Shown one piece after another: positions 31,361-33,198 of a stretch of 33,198 nt of DNA. A model generated the notes under the pieces. The model saw nothing but the letters and a program-made list of their open reading frames with translations. It had not been told where the DNA came from and ran no database searches. This DNA is from Lachnospiraceae bacterium (lineage in GTDB: Bacteria > Bacillota > Clostridia > Lachnospirales > Lachnospiraceae): assembly GCA_017436305.1 (NCBI GenBank), contig JAFSDJ010000082.1, positions 1 to 33,198 of the forward strand, written 5' to 3'. Position numbers and translations under genes: made by a program. The stretch's first letter is position 1. Each line of letters begins with the position of its first letter.

Positions 31361-31933
31361 ATGAAAAAAGTCAATGGAAAGTACATTTTATCTGTTTTGG
31401 CAATTCTCTTTGCCATTAGCGCCATTCTTGGTTTTGGCATAGCATATTTATGCGGAGCAACAGCCCTTGTTTTTGCAGGCAAATGGTTCACGGGATTTAT
31501 ATTTATCGGTTTATTATTCTTTTATTTCACAACAGGTACAGCTATTATAGACCGTATTGTTGAAAAAACAATGGAAAAAAATTCAGAACTTGCTAATTTT
31601 CATGACTATGCTACATTTTATTCCTCCGGTGCCATAATCCGTATCGAAAAAAGTACCGGAAGAATTGCATATGTTTCCAATATGAATCCTTTCCAGTTCC
31701 AGCAAATCTCAGCTAAGGACATTACAGACATTAAAAGTGATTACATAAAAGGCCCATTAGGCGGCACGAGCTATGTATATTTTGAGTTTGGTTATTTAGA
31801 TAAAAAAGTAAGAATTCCTACCTTTACTTCCAATAATGCATACAGCTTAAACTCCAGTGAAGTATTAGAAGGCATTTCAAAAGCCGACAAGTATGCAGAA
31901 ATTTTACAAAATGCCCAGGTAAGTGCAAGTTAA
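31361..31933 (+). CDS. hypothetical protein with two membrane helices
   Basis: 190 residues. Helices at about 8-34 and 40-65 form an N-terminal hairpin; the rest (about 70-190) is soluble and rich in beta-prone stretches (YSSGAIIRIEKSTGRIAYV, then GGTSYVYFEFGYLDKKVRIP). The soluble part could be a small beta-barrel of the PH-like kind, but I recognise no family. The AAGGAG site lies 11 bases before the ATG. It follows the EAL gene by 34 bases and precedes another small membrane protein by 21 bases, so co-expression is likely. Confidence 0.72.
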   Translation: MKKVNGKYILSVLAILFAISAILGFGIAYLCGATALVFAGKWFTGFIFIGLLFFYFTTGTAIIDRIVEKTMEKNSELANFHDYATFYSSGAIIRIEKSTGRIAYVSNMNPFQFQQISAKDITDIKSDYIKGPLGGTSYVYFEFGYLDKKVRIPTFTSNNAYSLNSSEVLEGISKADKYAEILQNAQVSAS

Positions 31934-31954
31934 TTTACAGACAGGTAAAAGAAT

Positions 31955-32386
31955 ATGGAACTTATTATAGAACAAATACAATTTATTCTCCTAATCATCA
32001 TATTCGTTGGAGTTTTGGTAATATTAATATTAAAATTTGGTATTGGTCTGTATTTAAAATATGGCAATGCTGACACGGATAAATGCCCTAAATGCAAAGG
32101 CACCATGATTATTGCAAAGTCCAGACTATATGTACTGCCGATCCGCTTTGATGAAACCCACAAGCAGATGCCGGAGTATTATTTTGAAAATGCTGTACCA
32201 ATAGAAAACGAAGAACAAATCCCAACCGGAAATCATTCCTGCTACATTCATACCTTACAGTGCCAAAGCTGTGCATTCAAAAATGTAAATGTGGTAGATT
32301 TTCTGAAAGTAAGAGATAAGGAGATTATAAAGGATGCACAGGAGTATCCTTATGAAGTATTTCAGGATTTTTTAGAAAAAATATAA
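31955..32386 (+). CDS. hypothetical membrane protein with zinc-ribbon-like cysteines
   Basis: 143 residues: one N-terminal membrane helix (about 8-32, FILLIIIFVGVLVILILKF), then a cytosolic or extracellular domain with CPKCKG near residue 44 and CQSC near 108. Two CxxC pairs 60 residues apart suggest a structural zinc ribbon. The ends between them carry no family motif I know. No strong ribosome site is visible (ACAGGTAAAAG, 5-10 bases upstream). Last gene of the EAL operon, followed by a terminator. Confidence 0.68.
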   Translation: MELIIEQIQFILLIIIFVGVLVILILKFGIGLYLKYGNADTDKCPKCKGTMIIAKSRLYVLPIRFDETHKQMPEYYFENAVPIENEEQIPTGNHSCYIHTLQCQSCAFKNVNVVDFLKVRDKEIIKDAQEYPYEVFQDFLEKI

Positions 32387-32424
32387 AGCCCCGGCAATCA
32401 GTGATGTTGCCGATTATTACAGAG

Positions 32425-32474
32425 TATCTTCCCAGCCTATGACATTCGTTATCAAGGCATGGGAAGATATTTTT
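32425..32474 (+). terminator. intrinsic terminator after the EAL operon
   Basis: TATCTTCCCA with GCCT (32425-32438) pairs with AGGC, one unpaired A, then TGGGAAGATA (32460-32469), followed by five T. A strong terminator whose T-tract runs directly into the next inverted repeat. Confidence 0.82.
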
Positions 32475-32515
32475 ATGATATAGGAAATTTCACTGAAATT
32501 TCCTATATCATAAAA
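32471..32515. repeat. 21-bp perfect inverted repeat with a three-base loop
   Basis: Arms 32471-32491 and 32495-32515 are exact complements around ACT. It directly abuts the terminator on its left and is about 95 bases upstream of the kinase gene. It contains ATAGGAAATTTC-type sequence and no GC-rich stem, so it is not a standard terminator. Confidence 0.8.
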
Positions 32516-32567
32516 CTGGCATGCTTAAAAAATCAAGAACTGGATATTTCAACAAGACCAATTATGG

Positions 32568-32573
32568 TATAGA
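32568..32573 (+). promoter_or_regulatory. weak extended -10 promoter candidate of the kinase gene
   Basis: TGG precedes TATAGA (32568-32573), 36 bases upstream of the ATG. No -35 match; tentative. Confidence 0.28.
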
Positions 32574-32609
32574 TTGTATGTAATGCAAAAGAACTTAGGA
32601 GAATCTCAG

Positions 32610-33198
32610 ATGAAAAAAATTGCATTAATCAACGATTTATCCGGCTTTGGAAAATGTTCTCTCACAGCGGCCATTCCGGTCATCTCTGTAATGGGAATTC
32701 AGGCATGTCCCCTTCCAACAGCAGTATTGTCAGCCCAGACCGGTTTTGAAAGCTATTATTGTGATGATTTTACCGACAGAATGGATTATTTCACAAAAGA
32801 GTGGAAAAAAATGGGAGAAACCTTTGACGGAATTTATTCCGGCTACCTGGCAGGTCCAAAGCAGATAGAAAAAGTATTGTATTTTTTAGAGCAGTTTAGA
32901 AATGAAAACAATCTATACTTGGCAGACCCGGTAATGGGAGATAATGGAAGAAGAATCTGCATCTTTACAGAAGAGCTTCTTGAGGGCATGAAAGAGCTTA
33001 CCGGACGGGCAGATGTGGTTACCCCTAATTTGACAGAGCTTTGTCTTTTGGCAGACGTGGATTATAGCCGTATTATTTCTCATAGTCATAAGAAAGATTA
33101 TAAAAGGCGTATTCAGGAAATCTGCCAAAAGGTTCTTTCCAAGGCAGAAGGAGAGCAGACTGTTCTAGTAACAGGAATTGTCAGAACTGAAGGAAATT
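32610..33198 (+). CDS. pyridoxal/pyridoxamine kinase-like protein, 3' end cut by window
   Basis: 196 codons are visible from ATG 32610, which has TTAGGAGA seven bases upstream; the frame is open to the window end. The product belongs to the PfkB/ThiD ribokinase-like fold that phosphorylates B6 vitamers: NDLSGFGKCSLTAAIPVIS, then PLPTAVLSAQTGF, YSGYLAGPKQI, DPVMGDNG near residue 108 and VVTPNLTELCLL near 137. The usual protein is about 270-290 residues, so the C-terminal ATP site (GTGD) lies outside the window. Annotated relatives in this group are called pyridoxamine kinase (PdxY-like), though hydroxymethylpyrimidine kinase activity cannot be excluded from sequence. Confidence 0.88.
   Translation, partial: MKKIALINDLSGFGKCSLTAAIPVISVMGIQACPLPTAVLSAQTGFESYYCDDFTDRMDYFTKEWKKMGETFDGIYSGYLAGPKQIEKVLYFLEQFRNENNLYLADPVMGDNGRRICIFTEELLEGMKELTGRADVVTPNLTELCLLADVDYSRIISHSHKKDYKRRIQEICQKVLSKAEGEQTVLVTGIVRTEGN

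Overview
The window looks like chromosome from a low-GC Gram-positive anaerobe of the Clostridia, most likely a Lachnospiraceae member. The basis is the AT-rich sequence with strong AGGAGG-type ribosome sites and frequent TTG/GTG starts, plus families I associate with that group (Rpn-type nuclease, DUF3791/DUF3990, DUF1266 lipoprotein, DUF4422 glycosyltransferase, single-chain PTS EIICBA followed by ptsH and ptsI). No rRNA, tRNA, CRISPR array or intact insertion sequence was seen. Family names come from motif recognition, not database searches.

Left part (1-3072): a scarred accessory region. A truncated-by-window Rpn-family nuclease is followed by the C-terminal stub of a VirD4/TraG conjugation coupling protein, an unrecognised gene fragment, a two-ORF membrane/cytosolic unit with a heavily decorated promoter, and a decayed GH5 endoglucanase that has lost both catalytic glutamate regions and carries a one-base frameshift.

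Signalling and sugar part (3105-16508): an apparent operon of an NCS2 purine-type permease, a hybrid histidine kinase (7TM-like N-terminus, HisKA, HATPase, REC, HPt) and a REC-HD-GYP-GGDEF response regulator with a second degenerate GGDEF-like domain. A terminator separates it from the general PTS cluster ptsG(EIICBA)-ptsH-ptsI. The HPr has Lys where the regulatory Ser46 normally sits. A methyl-accepting chemotaxis protein with a clear sigma-A promoter and embedded dyad follows, then a LacI-family regulator.

Middle part (16623-25271): a three-gene translationally coupled module (DUF3791, DUF3990 ADP-ribosyltransferase-like, small acidic protein) that looks like a toxin-antitoxin unit, then two ABC transporters flanking a two-component system. 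The response regulator probably controls the second transporter through phased TTAAGA direct repeats.

Right part (25460-33198): a Sel1/TPR-repeat protein, a DUF1266 lipoprotein, a DUF4422 glycosyltransferase, a membrane EAL phosphodiesterase with degenerate GGDEF domain and a long structured-looking leader, two unknown small membrane proteins (one with a zinc-ribbon-like cysteine set), a pair of strong stem-loops, and a pyridoxal-kinase-like gene cut by the window end. c-di-GMP turnover proteins and the chemoreceptor suggest a motile or surface-associated lifestyle.
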